Source: Pedobacter steynii (GTDB lineage: Bacteria > Bacteroidota > Bacteroidia > Sphingobacteriales > Sphingobacteriaceae). Taken from it: a stretch of 64,000 nt of DNA. The DNA is taken from the NCBI RefSeq assembly GCF_900103665.1, contig NZ_FNGY01000007.1:124001-188000 (forward strand), given 5' to 3'. A program made the translations under genes and the position numbers. Shown piece after piece: positions 16,893 to 25,939 of the stretch (its first letter is position 1; each line of letters starts with the position of its first letter). The notes beneath the pieces were generated by a model. It saw only the letters and a list, made by a program, of their open reading frames with translations. It ran no database searches and was not told where the DNA came from.

Positions 16893-17441
16893 TTAATTAA
16901 CAGATTTAGGAGTAGAAAGTCCTTTAAAATCTAGTCTCAACACATTTTTACCGGCCTGCTCATTCAATAAATCCGGCTTGGGAGCATTAAATTGTAATGC
17001 AGAAATCTTTCCTATTTTAGAAGATCTTTCCAGTGTATCAATCAGCTTTACCAGCTGTACAAAATTTCCATAAAATTTCAAAGACTGCGCCTTGCCTAAC
17101 GTAGTACTATCCGTTTCCGTGGAGATTTTAGTTGCGGAATACTCGATGCCCACATTCTGTCTCGCAGCTATTTCTGATCCACGCATCCATAGCAAATCAT
17201 TCCAATCTTCTCCAACCAGATATCCTTTTAAAATCCGATCGAGTGCTTCCAGTTTTCGCTGAACATAAACCGGATTAAACGAGATGTCGTTTTTTTGAGC
17301 AGACTCCGCATTCAGTTTCCGATGAAGCATGATGGCATCAAAAGTCTTACTGAAAGCCAGAAACCAGCTTAGCAAAAGGCCAATTCCCAACAAAGGTAAC
17401 AACAGCTTATTTTTCTGGATATAATTTAGTTTAGGCAACAT
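16893..17441 (-). CDS. GspM/PilO-like inner membrane component
   Basis: A 182-residue protein with a short cytoplasmic start and one membrane helix (LLLPLLGIGLLLSWFLAF, residues 13-30). A periplasmic coiled-coil and a small ferredoxin-like domain follow (SLKFYGNFVQLVKLIDTLERSSKIGKISALQF), as in PilO and GspM. In T2SS/T4P these proteins dimerise with the L/N component to form the inner membrane platform. It is the last gene of the operon, one base after the L/N-like gene. The family call rests on topology, the FVQLVKLIDTLE segment and gene order. Confidence 0.75.
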   Translation of the reverse strand: MLPKLNYIQKNKLLLPLLGIGLLLSWFLAFSKTFDAIMLHRKLNAESAQKNDISFNPVYVQRKLEALDRILKGYLVGEDWNDLLWMRGSEIAARQNVGIEYSATKISTETDSTTLGKAQSLKFYGNFVQLVKLIDTLERSSKIGKISALQFNAPKPDLLNEQAGKNVLRLDFKGLSTPKSVN

Positions 17442-17442
17442 A

Positions 17443-18636
17443 TTAATAGCTTAAGAATAATGTAAAAACCTGGGCTCCTTTTTGATCGTCAGCCATATAT
17501 TTTTCCAGCTTCACTTCCTTCACCCATTGCTTTTCCTTTAAGGTATAAATCCAGTCATTTACGGCATAAACGCTGCTGGTCTGACCTTTGATTCTCATGC
17601 TTCCATTATCAAGCTGAGGTGCTTTCAAAAGCCCGCTGCCAGTTCCGTACAGGGAATTGATCTGCATCTCCTCCAGCTTAATTTCTTTTGGTAAGGTCTG
17701 ACCCAGCTGATCACAGAGATAGGCATAGGAATATCCCTTATTCCAACCTAATTTCTGTACCATGCCTTCTTTTACCTTCACATCTTCTTCCATTTTTTGG
17801 CGATTCTCAAAAACGTAAGATTTCTGACCAGCCTTGCTCATCAGCTCCTGGTTGTCCGAATTATAATAATTAAACACCAAAAAATTAAGCATCAATAAGA
17901 CAAAAAAGAACAGGAGTATCAGCATTCCATGTTTCTTAAACTTTAGCTTCGCGGCGTAATCAACCAAATTTTGTTTGATTTCAGCGGACAGGACTTCAAT
18001 CAGGTTTAGCTGCTCATGGAGTGTAAACTGAAAGGCGGAGGCATAAGCTAAAAGATATTTTTCCGGTATACTTTCTATGTCAATCTTTAGTGGGAATGCA
18101 GCGTGCTCACCTGCACTAAATGAATACTCCTGCCAGTTCTTATCTCCATCAAAAGTAATATGGTGTCCATCGAATTTTAATTGCGCTCCATAGGAGTTAA
18201 TTTGGGGGACTACCTGATCGACTACAAAAGGGCCGAGACTCAGCAGGACTATATCTACAGACTTTAATTTAAAGGCAGAGATCATCGCATTTACAATCTC
18301 TTTTCTTATAACAGCGATGAATGAACAAGTACCTGTAGGAAAATGCTGAACATAAAACTCCGATAGCTTCATTTGAGGAAAAAGATGCTGAAGCCCCTGT
18401 TCTGTCACTTGTTCTAACCTTGCTGTTTTTTTGACCAACAATCCTTTTCCAGTAATCGTAAGCGCTAACGGGCCCGAAAAGTCATTTTTTAAAACTTCTT
18501 CCAGGCTTCCTGAATATTCCTTCTTTGATTCAATCTGGATGAGTTTTTTTGACAAAGAAAGCTCAACCAGCCGCATGGAACAGGTCCCATCAGACTTGAA
18601 ATGTATCTCCGCAGCATTACTCAAAAAGGACCCCAT
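17443..18636 (-). CDS. GspL-like protein (PilM-like plus PilN-like fusion)
   Basis: About 397 residues from the ATG at 18636, one base after the secretin stop; a longer frame would overlap the secretin gene. Residues 1-235 are cytoplasmic and resemble a reduced actin-like PilM/GspL part. One membrane helix follows near residues 250-270 (MLILLFFFVLLMLNFLVFNYY). The periplasmic part is PilN-like (GYSYAYLCDQLGQTLPKEIKLEEMQIN, SVYAVNDWIYTLKEKQWVKEVKLEKY). This is the GspL layout: a cytoplasmic ATPase-binding domain linked to a periplasmic ferredoxin-like domain. It probably connects the E-type ATPase to the M/O-like protein. Confidence 0.75.
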   Translation of the reverse strand: MGSFLSNAAEIHFKSDGTCSMRLVELSLSKKLIQIESKKEYSGSLEEVLKNDFSGPLALTITGKGLLVKKTARLEQVTEQGLQHLFPQMKLSEFYVQHFPTGTCSFIAVIRKEIVNAMISAFKLKSVDIVLLSLGPFVVDQVVPQINSYGAQLKFDGHHITFDGDKNWQEYSFSAGEHAAFPLKIDIESIPEKYLLAYASAFQFTLHEQLNLIEVLSAEIKQNLVDYAAKLKFKKHGMLILLFFFVLLMLNFLVFNYYNSDNQELMSKAGQKSYVFENRQKMEEDVKVKEGMVQKLGWNKGYSYAYLCDQLGQTLPKEIKLEEMQINSLYGTGSGLLKAPQLDNGSMRIKGQTSSVYAVNDWIYTLKEKQWVKEVKLEKYMADDQKGAQVFTLFLSY

Positions 18637-18637
18637 A

Positions 18638-20602
18638 TTAATAAATGATCGTTGGCTTAATAAAGACAATGGTCACTACTTTGCTATCAGACTTACTTCT
18701 GCTACTAAATAACCATTTCAAAACTGGTATTCTTGATAAAAATGGAACTCCCTCTCCTCCCTCACTTTTTTCTGTCCGTTCAAGGCCTCCCAATACGATC
18801 ATTTCTTCATTTTTCATCCTGATAATGGATTCAAATTTACTTGTAGAGGTCGGTGGTGGCGCATCATCAGGAGGATTACCAATAAAATCAGAGATATCGA
18901 CATTAATTTTTAAAGTCACCTGATCATCACCTGAAACAGTGGGCTGGATTTTGATTTCCAGATTCGCATCCACCGCTGTAAACTGTTGTGTGATTAAAGT
19001 CTGACTGGTTAAAGATGGGATTACATTTTGTGTTTTTGTGCTGTAATACCTTTTACTTCCAATACTCAGATTTGCACTATGTCCATTTAAAGTAGATAAC
19101 TTAGGAACAGAGCGGATTTCTACATTATTATTATTCTCCAGTGCACTTAGTTTGACGTAAAAATTAGGTGTAACCCTTCCCAGATTAATAGAGTTATTCC
19201 TCCCGAGCATGGATAAAAAACTATTGATGGATTTAGAACCAAAAGTATAATTCAGCCCGGGAAACACGGTTCCACCGGTTTTTACAGAATCGGAAACTCC
19301 GGCAGAAATCCCCGTTTTAATACTTTTTCCTTTCCGGACATCTATCAGCGTAACTTCAATTAATATCATTGGAACCAGCTTATCCAACTTTTTAATATAG
19401 GATTCTATTTCTGCAATCTGTGGAGAAGACCCGGATAAAAGAATCGTATTCTGTTCCCTGAATTCCTTGATTTCCACACCTCTCCTCCATTCCGTTGGAA
19501 TCATATTCTGAATTGTATCGATCGAGCGGTTTTGTAGCTGAACCAGCTTATGGGACCGCAATCCTTCAATTTTCCGGTCGCCAACCAGGTAAATCCCATT
19601 TTCTACTCTGTAGGTATACTCTGTTCCCTGGAAAATGGAAGTCAGCAAGTTATCAAAGCTAATGTCGTTCACTCTCGAAGTAATATTTCCTTTGAGGTCT
19701 GAATATAGAAAATAATTAGAATTGTTCTCCTGAGCAGCATTCTTTACCAGATCCAATATCGGAACATTTACGGCGTCGATGCTGATCAGTTTCCTCCCCC
19801 CTTCAGCAGTTCTGCTTTGGATTCTGAAATTCCCGGGTGCAGAATTTCCACCAACATTAAGCGGTTTGAGATTTCTTCTGACCGAAGTATTCTTCTCACT
19901 ATTGATAAATAATTCTTCGCCCTCAGCCAGGGATTCAAAAACGTAGACATTGTCATTGGTCTTCACAACCTTGAGATCATTTGCAAACGCCATTTTCTCC
20001 AATGCGGTTTCAAAAGGAGCATCAGAGAGGAAAGCGGTAACTTTTTTCGACAACAATGTACTTGGAACCACTACATTTTTCTGAGATAACATCGTGATTT
20101 TACGTGCTACGAGTGCGAGTGTATCATTATTCAATTCCAGCGTCAATGTATTGTTCTGACCATTATAACTGGCTTTAATCTCTTTTACAGGAATTACAGG
20201 TCTTGGCTGCGGAATCTTGGTCACCGACATGATTGATCCGACAAGATTGATGTCCAAAGCATGCTCTTTACTTAGAAAGATCAGCACATTCAATGCGGTT
20301 TCGTTGGTAAAATTATTATAAATCTTGAAATCCAGGTTTGGATCAATATTAATATTCAGATTGTTCGCCTGCGCCAATGCACGCAAAAACTCCTGAACAG
20401 AAACATTAGACACATTCATTTGTACCTTTTGGTTGAGGCCGGGAACAGTGATGGCCAGACTCCTCAATCGATTTTCTATCAGTCGCTCCCTTTCCGAGGC
20501 AGCGGTACCTTGCGCATTTACAATATTAACTTGTAACGACAAGGATAAGATACAAACAATTGTAAATATAAACCGGGGGATATTAATTTTGAGCGTCTTC
20601 AT
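18638..20602 (-). CDS. Secretin, GspD/PilQ family
   Basis: A 654-residue protein with signal peptide (about 1-31, ending VNAQ). An STN-type N0 domain comes first (VSVQEFLRALAQANNLNINIDPNLDFKIYNNFTNETALNVLIFL), then N1-like repeats (VKLVQLQNRSIDTIQNMIP, REQNTILLSGSSPQIAEIESYIKKLDKLVPMILIEVTLIDV). The C-terminal secretin domain ends VPFLSRIPVLKWLFSSR-x9-VTIVFIKPTII, the family signature. It forms the outer membrane ring of the machine. Its start overlaps the ATPase stop by one base. There is no obvious C-terminal S-domain for a pilotin. Confidence 0.93.
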   Translation of the reverse strand: MKTLKINIPRFIFTIVCILSLSLQVNIVNAQGTAASERERLIENRLRSLAITVPGLNQKVQMNVSNVSVQEFLRALAQANNLNINIDPNLDFKIYNNFTNETALNVLIFLSKEHALDINLVGSIMSVTKIPQPRPVIPVKEIKASYNGQNNTLTLELNNDTLALVARKITMLSQKNVVVPSTLLSKKVTAFLSDAPFETALEKMAFANDLKVVKTNDNVYVFESLAEGEELFINSEKNTSVRRNLKPLNVGGNSAPGNFRIQSRTAEGGRKLISIDAVNVPILDLVKNAAQENNSNYFLYSDLKGNITSRVNDISFDNLLTSIFQGTEYTYRVENGIYLVGDRKIEGLRSHKLVQLQNRSIDTIQNMIPTEWRRGVEIKEFREQNTILLSGSSPQIAEIESYIKKLDKLVPMILIEVTLIDVRKGKSIKTGISAGVSDSVKTGGTVFPGLNYTFGSKSINSFLSMLGRNNSINLGRVTPNFYVKLSALENNNNVEIRSVPKLSTLNGHSANLSIGSKRYYSTKTQNVIPSLTSQTLITQQFTAVDANLEIKIQPTVSGDDQVTLKINVDISDFIGNPPDDAPPPTSTSKFESIIRMKNEEMIVLGGLERTEKSEGGEGVPFLSRIPVLKWLFSSRSKSDSKVVTIVFIKPTIIY

Positions 20603-22044
20603 TAGCTTGTAAAAAGTAGCGGATAGATTTCTTCAATAGTAGTGTCACCGGAGGCAAAAAGGGCGAAAGCATTTTCACCCAACGTTTTAATTCCCCTGGC
20701 CTCCAGCAAAGGGTTAATATACATATTCCCTTGTTTAATCTCAACAGTTAACTCCTGGTCAAGCGGGATTACTTCGTAAACAGCTTTCCTTCCACTATAT
20801 CCGGTGTAGTAACAATGCTCACAGCCTTTGGCAATATAATGCGTACTCACCAAAGCATAAGGTTTAAATTGTTTGGGATAGGAAGAAGAGTCAAAAGGAA
20901 CCTTTTCCTTACATTTTTTACACAACAGACGCAATAGCCTTTGTGCCACAGAAGTATTCAGCGTGTTGGCGACCAAAAAAGAAGGGATTCCCATATCCAT
21001 CAATCGGGATACTGTTCCCCAGGCGGAGTTCGTGTGCACAGTTGAAAGCACCAAGTGGCCTGTTAACGCAGCCCTGATGGCCATATTAGCCGTTTCAGGA
21101 TCCCGAATCTCCCCTACCATGATCACATCAGGATCCTGACGAAGGAAAGTTCTTAAAGCGGAGGCAAAAGTAAGTCCGATGCTTTCCTTTAATTGTACCT
21201 GATTAATTCCCTGAAGCGTATACTCAATAGGATCTTCAATCGTTAATATATTTCTGGTTTCTTTATTCAGGTATTTCAGTGTAGCATATAAGGTCGTGGT
21301 CTTTCCTGATCCGGTAGGTCCGCTAATCAGGATAATTCCATTTGGTCTTTTTACGCCTTGCAGGTAATTTGCGAGATCAAAATCAGAAAAGCCAACATGA
21401 TTCAGATCAATATTTGCGGCATTATTATTCAATAAACGCAGTACGACCTTCTCCCCATGTAATGTAGGTAAAACAGAAACCCTGATGTCGAATTGTTCTT
21501 CGCCATTTCTAAAATTTATCCTGCCATCCTGGGGGAGCCTCTTTTCTGCAATGTCCAGGTTAGACATGATTTTTATTTTGTTGATTAAGGCAGGATACTC
21601 CGTCTTTTTAAGTACGTAACGCTCCACCATCATTCCATCTATACGGATCCGGACCCTGCAACGCTCTTCATAAATTTCTATGTGAATATCACTGCTTTTC
21701 AGGTTCCGGGCCTCCCGGATTAAATCATTCAAAAAGCCATCACCTTCAATCGCGGTTACGGTCTTTTGAAATTGGTGTTGTCCGTTCTCCTTAAGGTAAT
21801 GTTTATGAAGCAAAACGCTAATGATTTCGGCAGGCTGCTGTTCCAGAACAATGTTTTTACCAAGCAAAATTTCCAGTTCATCTGAAAGTGAGGTCATTTC
21901 TGCCCCCTCATCACAAAGCAGTACCATTCCATCGGGATTATTCTCTTTTGGAAGAATGCGATAATGCCAGGCCTGTTCTTTACTTACCGAATGGATAAAT
22001 ACAGGATCGAATTCTTGATTTTGTAAATTCATTTCTTCCATCAA
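20602..22044 (-). CDS. GspE/PilB-type assembly ATPase
   Basis: A 480-residue protein. The N-terminal ~100 residues are a short N1E-like part. The catalytic core has Walker A GPTGSGKTT near residue 240, an Asp box and Walker B (DPDVIMVGEIRDPETA), and the His box (TGHLVLSTVHTNSA). A tetracysteine zinc site has CKKC near 373 and CEHC near 406, as in GspE/PilB but not in retraction ATPases (PilT). It powers pseudopilus assembly from the cytoplasm. No PilT-like gene is present, which favours a secretion-type system over a retractable pilus. Confidence 0.95.
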   Translation of the reverse strand: MMEEMNLQNQEFDPVFIHSVSKEQAWHYRILPKENNPDGMVLLCDEGAEMTSLSDELEILLGKNIVLEQQPAEIISVLLHKHYLKENGQHQFQKTVTAIEGDGFLNDLIREARNLKSSDIHIEIYEERCRVRIRIDGMMVERYVLKKTEYPALINKIKIMSNLDIAEKRLPQDGRINFRNGEEQFDIRVSVLPTLHGEKVVLRLLNNNAANIDLNHVGFSDFDLANYLQGVKRPNGIILISGPTGSGKTTTLYATLKYLNKETRNILTIEDPIEYTLQGINQVQLKESIGLTFASALRTFLRQDPDVIMVGEIRDPETANMAIRAALTGHLVLSTVHTNSAWGTVSRLMDMGIPSFLVANTLNTSVAQRLLRLLCKKCKEKVPFDSSSYPKQFKPYALVSTHYIAKGCEHCYYTGYSGRKAVYEVIPLDQELTVEIKQGNMYINPLLEARGIKTLGENAFALFASGDTTIEEIYPLLFTS

Positions 22045-22556
22045 CTCATTAAAATATAAATCCAGCGGTCGCTATACAGGGCAAATGTGCTCAGCAAATG
22101 ATCCGTCATCATTAACAAGGCCAGCAAGGCTGCCTGTAAACCAGCCAAAGGAATATGTTTATTCTCTTTCTGAAAAGAACTGGTGCATAAAGCATAAATA
22201 AGAACCAGGATCAGACTACTAATATAAAACAGCACATAATTTCCGGGGGAAAGGTAAAACGTGATTGCGATTAAAAACAGGATATCTCCCCAACCCAGAT
22301 AATCATTGGTAATGTTTACCATCCCCTTGTTCTTCACAGAAAAATAAATCCATAAAAAAAACAATTGAATCAGCAGAAATAGCAAGCCATAACCAGCTTC
22401 TGTAAGCCCATCTATAAATCCTGTCAGGCTAAATTTCAAACCGAACAACAAAATTGCAAGAATAGGGAAACAAATCCAGTAAACAGCCCTGTAACGCATA
22501 TCCTGATAAAAAACAAAAGCAAGACACATCAGGATTATGATTTGTAAAAAGATCAT
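22041..22556 (-). CDS. Prepilin peptidase (A24), short form without methylase domain
   Basis: A 171-residue protein with about five membrane helices. The two catalytic Asp are visible: FYQDMRYRAVYW near residue 20 and LGWGDILFL (GxGD type) near residue 88. It lacks the N-terminal cytoplasmic methyltransferase domain and its CxxC pairs, so it resembles short TadV/FlaK-like or minimal PilD enzymes. It presumably cleaves the four pseudopilins of this operon. The gene overlaps both neighbours by 1-4 bases. Confidence 0.85.
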   Translation of the reverse strand: MIFLQIIILMCLAFVFYQDMRYRAVYWICFPILAILLFGLKFSLTGFIDGLTEAGYGLLFLLIQLFFLWIYFSVKNKGMVNITNDYLGWGDILFLIAITFYLSPGNYVLFYISSLILVLIYALCTSSFQKENKHIPLAGLQAALLALLMMTDHLLSTFALYSDRWIYILMS

Positions 22557-22981
22557 TAATCGGCCACCACTTCTTTCAGATTCTTATCCTGATCAATTTC
22601 CCAAACGTTAAACGTACCATCGCCATCAAAATCTGTAACGGCTGTTGCACGTGCAAGAAAAGCATTGTTTGTTGCAGTTACTACTTCTATTTTATAGTTT
22701 GCTCTTCCATCTTTGCCATCGGTCGTCAGTTTTTCCTGTATGAAACCAATTTCGGTAAGGTCTGCACTATATTTAGATTTTTCATAGAAATAGCTCTTCT
22801 CCAGTGTTGCCACATGTTCCAGTTGAACCTTTGCTTCTGTACTTTTAGCTTTCGTGATTAATGGAAGTAAATTTGGTAAAGCCAACAATACCAGGATCCC
22901 TATGATCACCAGTACCACTAATATTTCTGTAAGTGTATAAGCTTTTACTTTTCTTTTAAGGAGTTGTCTATTCATAAGCAA
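22556..22981 (-). CDS. Major pseudopilin, GspG-like
   Basis: A 141-residue protein with a basic leader (MLMNRQLLKRKVKA) and predicted cleavage before YTLTEILVVLVIIGILVLLALPN, which gives Glu at +5 of the mature protein. Ala replaces the usual Gly at -1. The globular part carries DFDGDGTFNVWEID, an acidic loop like the calcium site of GspG major pseudopilins. It lies next to the peptidase and ATPase genes and is separated from the other pseudopilin genes by seven tail-fibre-like genes. Confidence 0.9.
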   Translation of the reverse strand: MLMNRQLLKRKVKAYTLTEILVVLVIIGILVLLALPNLLPLITKAKSTEAKVQLEHVATLEKSYFYEKSKYSADLTEIGFIQEKLTTDGKDGRANYKIEVVTATNNAFLARATAVTDFDGDGTFNVWEIDQDKNLKEVVAD

Positions 22982-23037
22982 CGATAATTTCGACTAAAAT
23001 AACGCATTTTTTGCATAATCATAGGATATTAAAAAAA

Positions 23038-23736
23038 TCAAATGGAATTTGGTTTCTCCTCCAGTTTACTCATTCGCTTTTCCAGTTTTTGAATTTGCTT
23101 ATCTTTCTCGATCAGGTGTAAGGTTAACTCCTCTATTTTCTGTAAAAGTTTCCTGTTCATCTCTCCTAAATCTACTCCATTCTTCTCTACTTCCTTTGCA
23201 GCGGGCATATTTGGCAAATGACTGTTCAGTTTAATAAATGAATCAAGTTCAGTCAATGTCATTAAGGGATAATCCTTTTTGAATACATAATCAGGCCAGT
23301 TCCCCATTTCTACTTTTATTTCCTGTGCCCGGATTTTACCTTTAACAGAAAGCATTTCTGTAGGACTCGCCGTACCTATACCATAAAACCCTTGCTCATT
23401 ACTGACCAACAAGTTGCGCCAACCTTCCCAGCTTGGAGAATTTCCGGACCTGAAAAAGATCCGTCCATCATTAGAAAATGCGAGTTCGTGTGCCTTCCCT
23501 CCGGAATTGTCAGCCAACCAACCTCTGAGACCTAAAATTGTATAATATTGATTTGAGGCAGTAGGTTCAAGACCAATTTTCCCTCCTTCTTTGAAATGGG
23601 ACTCAACAGAACTGGAATATGAACTCGGACTTGTATTTTCAGATCGGGTATCCTGAACAATTAACTTAGTGGTTTGCCCACTTACACAAAATACCGAGCT
23701 TAAGATTAAAGCCAATAGAATTACCGAACCTTTCAT
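23038..23736 (-). CDS. Tail-fibre-like exported protein, paralog 1
   Basis: A 232-residue protein with signal peptide (ending CVSGQ). The N-terminal part is a pyocin-knob-like stretch (QYYTILGLRGWLADNSGGKAHELAFSNDGRIFFR). The shared C-terminal module follows: GIGTASPTEMLSVKGKIRAQEIKVE, NWPDYVFKKDY, HLPNMPAAKEV, EMNRKLLQKIEELTLHLIEKDK, then a coiled coil. The module resembles the conserved end of Bacteroidota tail-fibre-domain proteins. It is the last of seven such genes lying in the secretion operon, 56 bases before the G-like pseudopilin gene. Probably exported and trimeric; substrate status is inferred. Confidence 0.75.
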   Translation of the reverse strand: MKGSVILLALILSSVFCVSGQTTKLIVQDTRSENTSPSSYSSSVESHFKEGGKIGLEPTASNQYYTILGLRGWLADNSGGKAHELAFSNDGRIFFRSGNSPSWEGWRNLLVSNEQGFYGIGTASPTEMLSVKGKIRAQEIKVEMGNWPDYVFKKDYPLMTLTELDSFIKLNSHLPNMPAAKEVEKNGVDLGEMNRKLLQKIEELTLHLIEKDKQIQKLEKRMSKLEEKPNSI

Positions 23737-23737
23737 T

Positions 23738-24802
23738 TTATTTTATTTTTTGTTTTTTCAATTTTGCATTCTCTTTTTCCAAAAGACTAACCTTTTTATC
23801 GAGATTAATCAGATGTAACGTTACCTCTTCCAGCTTCTCCAGAAGTTTTCTATTGGTTTCGCCTAATGAAACACCATCAGATTCCATTTTCTTTGCTGGC
23901 GCCATTGACGGCAAATGTTTGTTCAGCTTAATGTACTTTTCAAGATCAGGTAGGGACAATAGCTTATAATCGTCTTCAAATACATAATCGGGCCAGATGC
24001 CCCCTTCTACTTTAATCTCCTGTGCATGAATTTTACCTTTCACAGCCAACTCATAGTCGCCTGGAACCGATGTTTTAATCCCCACCTTACCCGGAAAATA
24101 AGCCAGATCTCCTGAAGCTCCCTGCAGACCTAGTAAGGAAGCAATTGTTGGTTCGTTTCCATTGACAAGGTCAACCCTTGGCGCATAGAAAAACTGCCTG
24201 TCATTCACATTCGGATCGTAGAACAAATAAGTCCGATGATTGGTATTCACAGCCCCCGGTATGAATTTAAAATCTGTAGCAGTTCCCACTTTGGCTCCTG
24301 TAGTACCATCATAAACTCCACCATAGTTAACCAGAGACTCATCATTACTGGCATGAATGTACCCTATTAACAAGTACCATTTATTTATCTCGGGAAGTTT
24401 TCTGGCCAGGAAATATGGATTATCATTATTTGATCCATCTAAATTTCGCACATTCTGGCAACCAAAATAAGTGGTTCCATCCAGAGAATTTGTTTTTTTA
24501 ATCCAAACTGTAAAACGATACATATTGGTATGACTTATTGGAAAAAATTCAACGTTCCAGCCCCCATCAGGGTCAACATTTCCGTCAGGAATGGCTTTCC
24601 ATAACACTGCGCGCTGACCATCAGGTCCCTCCCCCCATTCTCTGATGTTCTCGGTTGACAGACCATTTCCGTTGAACACACCGGAACTTCCGGATCCGGT
24701 TACCCACCCCTGAAGATCAAGCATATTTTGGGCCTGTAAATCGGGTTGATAAATCACCGATATAAGAAAAGAGAGCGTGATAATTTTAAAATAACACTTC
24801 AT
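23738..24802 (-). CDS. Tail-fibre-like exported protein, paralog 2
   Basis: A 354-residue protein with signal peptide (ending LQAQ). The N-terminal ~240 residues (MLDLQGWVTGSGSSGVFNGNG, RFTVWIKKTNSLDGTTYFGCQNVRNLDGS) form a carbohydrate-binding-like beta domain that is nearly identical to paralog 3. The shared C-terminal module follows (GKIHAQEIKVEGGIWPDYVFEDDY, HLPSMAPAKKM, TNRKLLEKLEEVTLHLI, coiled coil). It is separated from paralog 1 by a single base. Confidence 0.75.
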   Translation of the reverse strand: MKCYFKIITLSFLISVIYQPDLQAQNMLDLQGWVTGSGSSGVFNGNGLSTENIREWGEGPDGQRAVLWKAIPDGNVDPDGGWNVEFFPISHTNMYRFTVWIKKTNSLDGTTYFGCQNVRNLDGSNNDNPYFLARKLPEINKWYLLIGYIHASNDESLVNYGGVYDGTTGAKVGTATDFKFIPGAVNTNHRTYLFYDPNVNDRQFFYAPRVDLVNGNEPTIASLLGLQGASGDLAYFPGKVGIKTSVPGDYELAVKGKIHAQEIKVEGGIWPDYVFEDDYKLLSLPDLEKYIKLNKHLPSMAPAKKMESDGVSLGETNRKLLEKLEEVTLHLINLDKKVSLLEKENAKLKKQKIK

Positions 24803-24858
24803 TTTAAACTGATTTTGATTGAGTAATATAGTTTATGAATATTCGGGATTTGCACTGC

Positions 24859-25896
24859 TCATTTACGTTTCTTCAATTGGTCTATTTCCTTTTGCTGACG
24901 GATTAAATGCAAGGTCAGCTCCTCGATCTTTTGCAGTAGCTTCGTATTCATATCTCCAATGTTAATCCCATTTGCTTTTACTTCAGCAGCAGCAGGAACA
25001 CCAGGTAAATGACCATTTTCTCTAATGAATTTTTCTGTTTCGGATAAAACCGGGAGCTCATAAGATTTAGCAAAAACATAATCCGGCCATATGCCTCCTT
25101 CTACTTTTATTTCCTGTGCCCGGATTTTCCCTTTAACAGCCAGCTCATAATCACCCGGAACCGAGGTTTTAATTCCCACTTTACCCGGAAAATAAGCCAT
25201 ATCTCCTGAAACGCCCTGCAGGCCTAGCAGGGAAGCAATTGTTGGTTCGTTTCCATTGACAAGGTCAACCCTTGGTGCATAGAAAAACTGCCTGTCATTC
25301 ACATTCGGATCGTAAAACAAATAAGTCCGATGATTGGTGTTCACAGCCCCCGGTTTGAATTTAAAATCTGTAGCAGTTCCCACTTTGGCTCCTGTAGTAC
25401 CATCGTAAACTCCGCCGTAGTTAACCAGAGATTCATCATTACTGGCATGAATGTACCCTATTAATAAATACCATTTATTTATTTCAGGAAGTTTTCTTTC
25501 CAGGAAATATGCGTTATCATTATTTGATCCATCTAAATATCGCACATTCTGGCAACCAAAATAAGTGGTTCCATCTAGAGAATTTGTTTTTTTAATCCAA
25601 ACTGCGAACCGGTACATATTGGCATTGCTGATTGCAAAAAAAAGAGAATTCCAGCCCCCATCACCATCAACATTCCCATCAGGGCTTGCCTTCCATAATA
25701 TCGTACGTTCCCCTCTTGGCCCCTCTCCCCATTCTCTTGAATTTTCTGAGTCCAGACCATTTGCAGTAAATATGCCGGAACTTCCAGTTCCTATTGTCCA
25801 TCCCTGAAGGTCAAGCAGGTTCTGCGCATGGACCTCCGGAAAATAAACCAAACCGGTAATAAAAGTAATAATGAGGGCTTTGAAATATGGTTTCAT
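24859..25896 (-). CDS. Tail-fibre-like exported protein, paralog 3
   Basis: A 345-residue protein with signal peptide (ending VHAQ). Its N-terminal domain is almost the same as that of paralog 2 (FGCQNVRYLDGSNNDNAYF, NYGGVYDGTTGAKVGTATDF), while its C-terminal coiled coil matches paralog 5 (PGVPAAAEVKANGI, LLQKIEELTLHLIRQQKEIDQLKKRK). This mosaic suggests recombination between array members. Confidence 0.75.
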   Translation of the reverse strand: MKPYFKALIITFITGLVYFPEVHAQNLLDLQGWTIGTGSSGIFTANGLDSENSREWGEGPRGERTILWKASPDGNVDGDGGWNSLFFAISNANMYRFAVWIKKTNSLDGTTYFGCQNVRYLDGSNNDNAYFLERKLPEINKWYLLIGYIHASNDESLVNYGGVYDGTTGAKVGTATDFKFKPGAVNTNHRTYLFYDPNVNDRQFFYAPRVDLVNGNEPTIASLLGLQGVSGDMAYFPGKVGIKTSVPGDYELAVKGKIRAQEIKVEGGIWPDYVFAKSYELPVLSETEKFIRENGHLPGVPAAAEVKANGINIGDMNTKLLQKIEELTLHLIRQQKEIDQLKKRK

Positions 25897-25939
25897 TTTA
25901 AATAGTTACAATTTTTTAGATGAATTTATAATTCACATT

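Noticed and set aside
16893..22981. Calling the system a retractable type IV pilus
   Set aside because: There is no PilT-like retraction ATPase and no major pilin of adhesive type. The E-type ATPase, GspL-like fusion and K-like subunit favour a secretion-type machine, though a pilus cannot be excluded.
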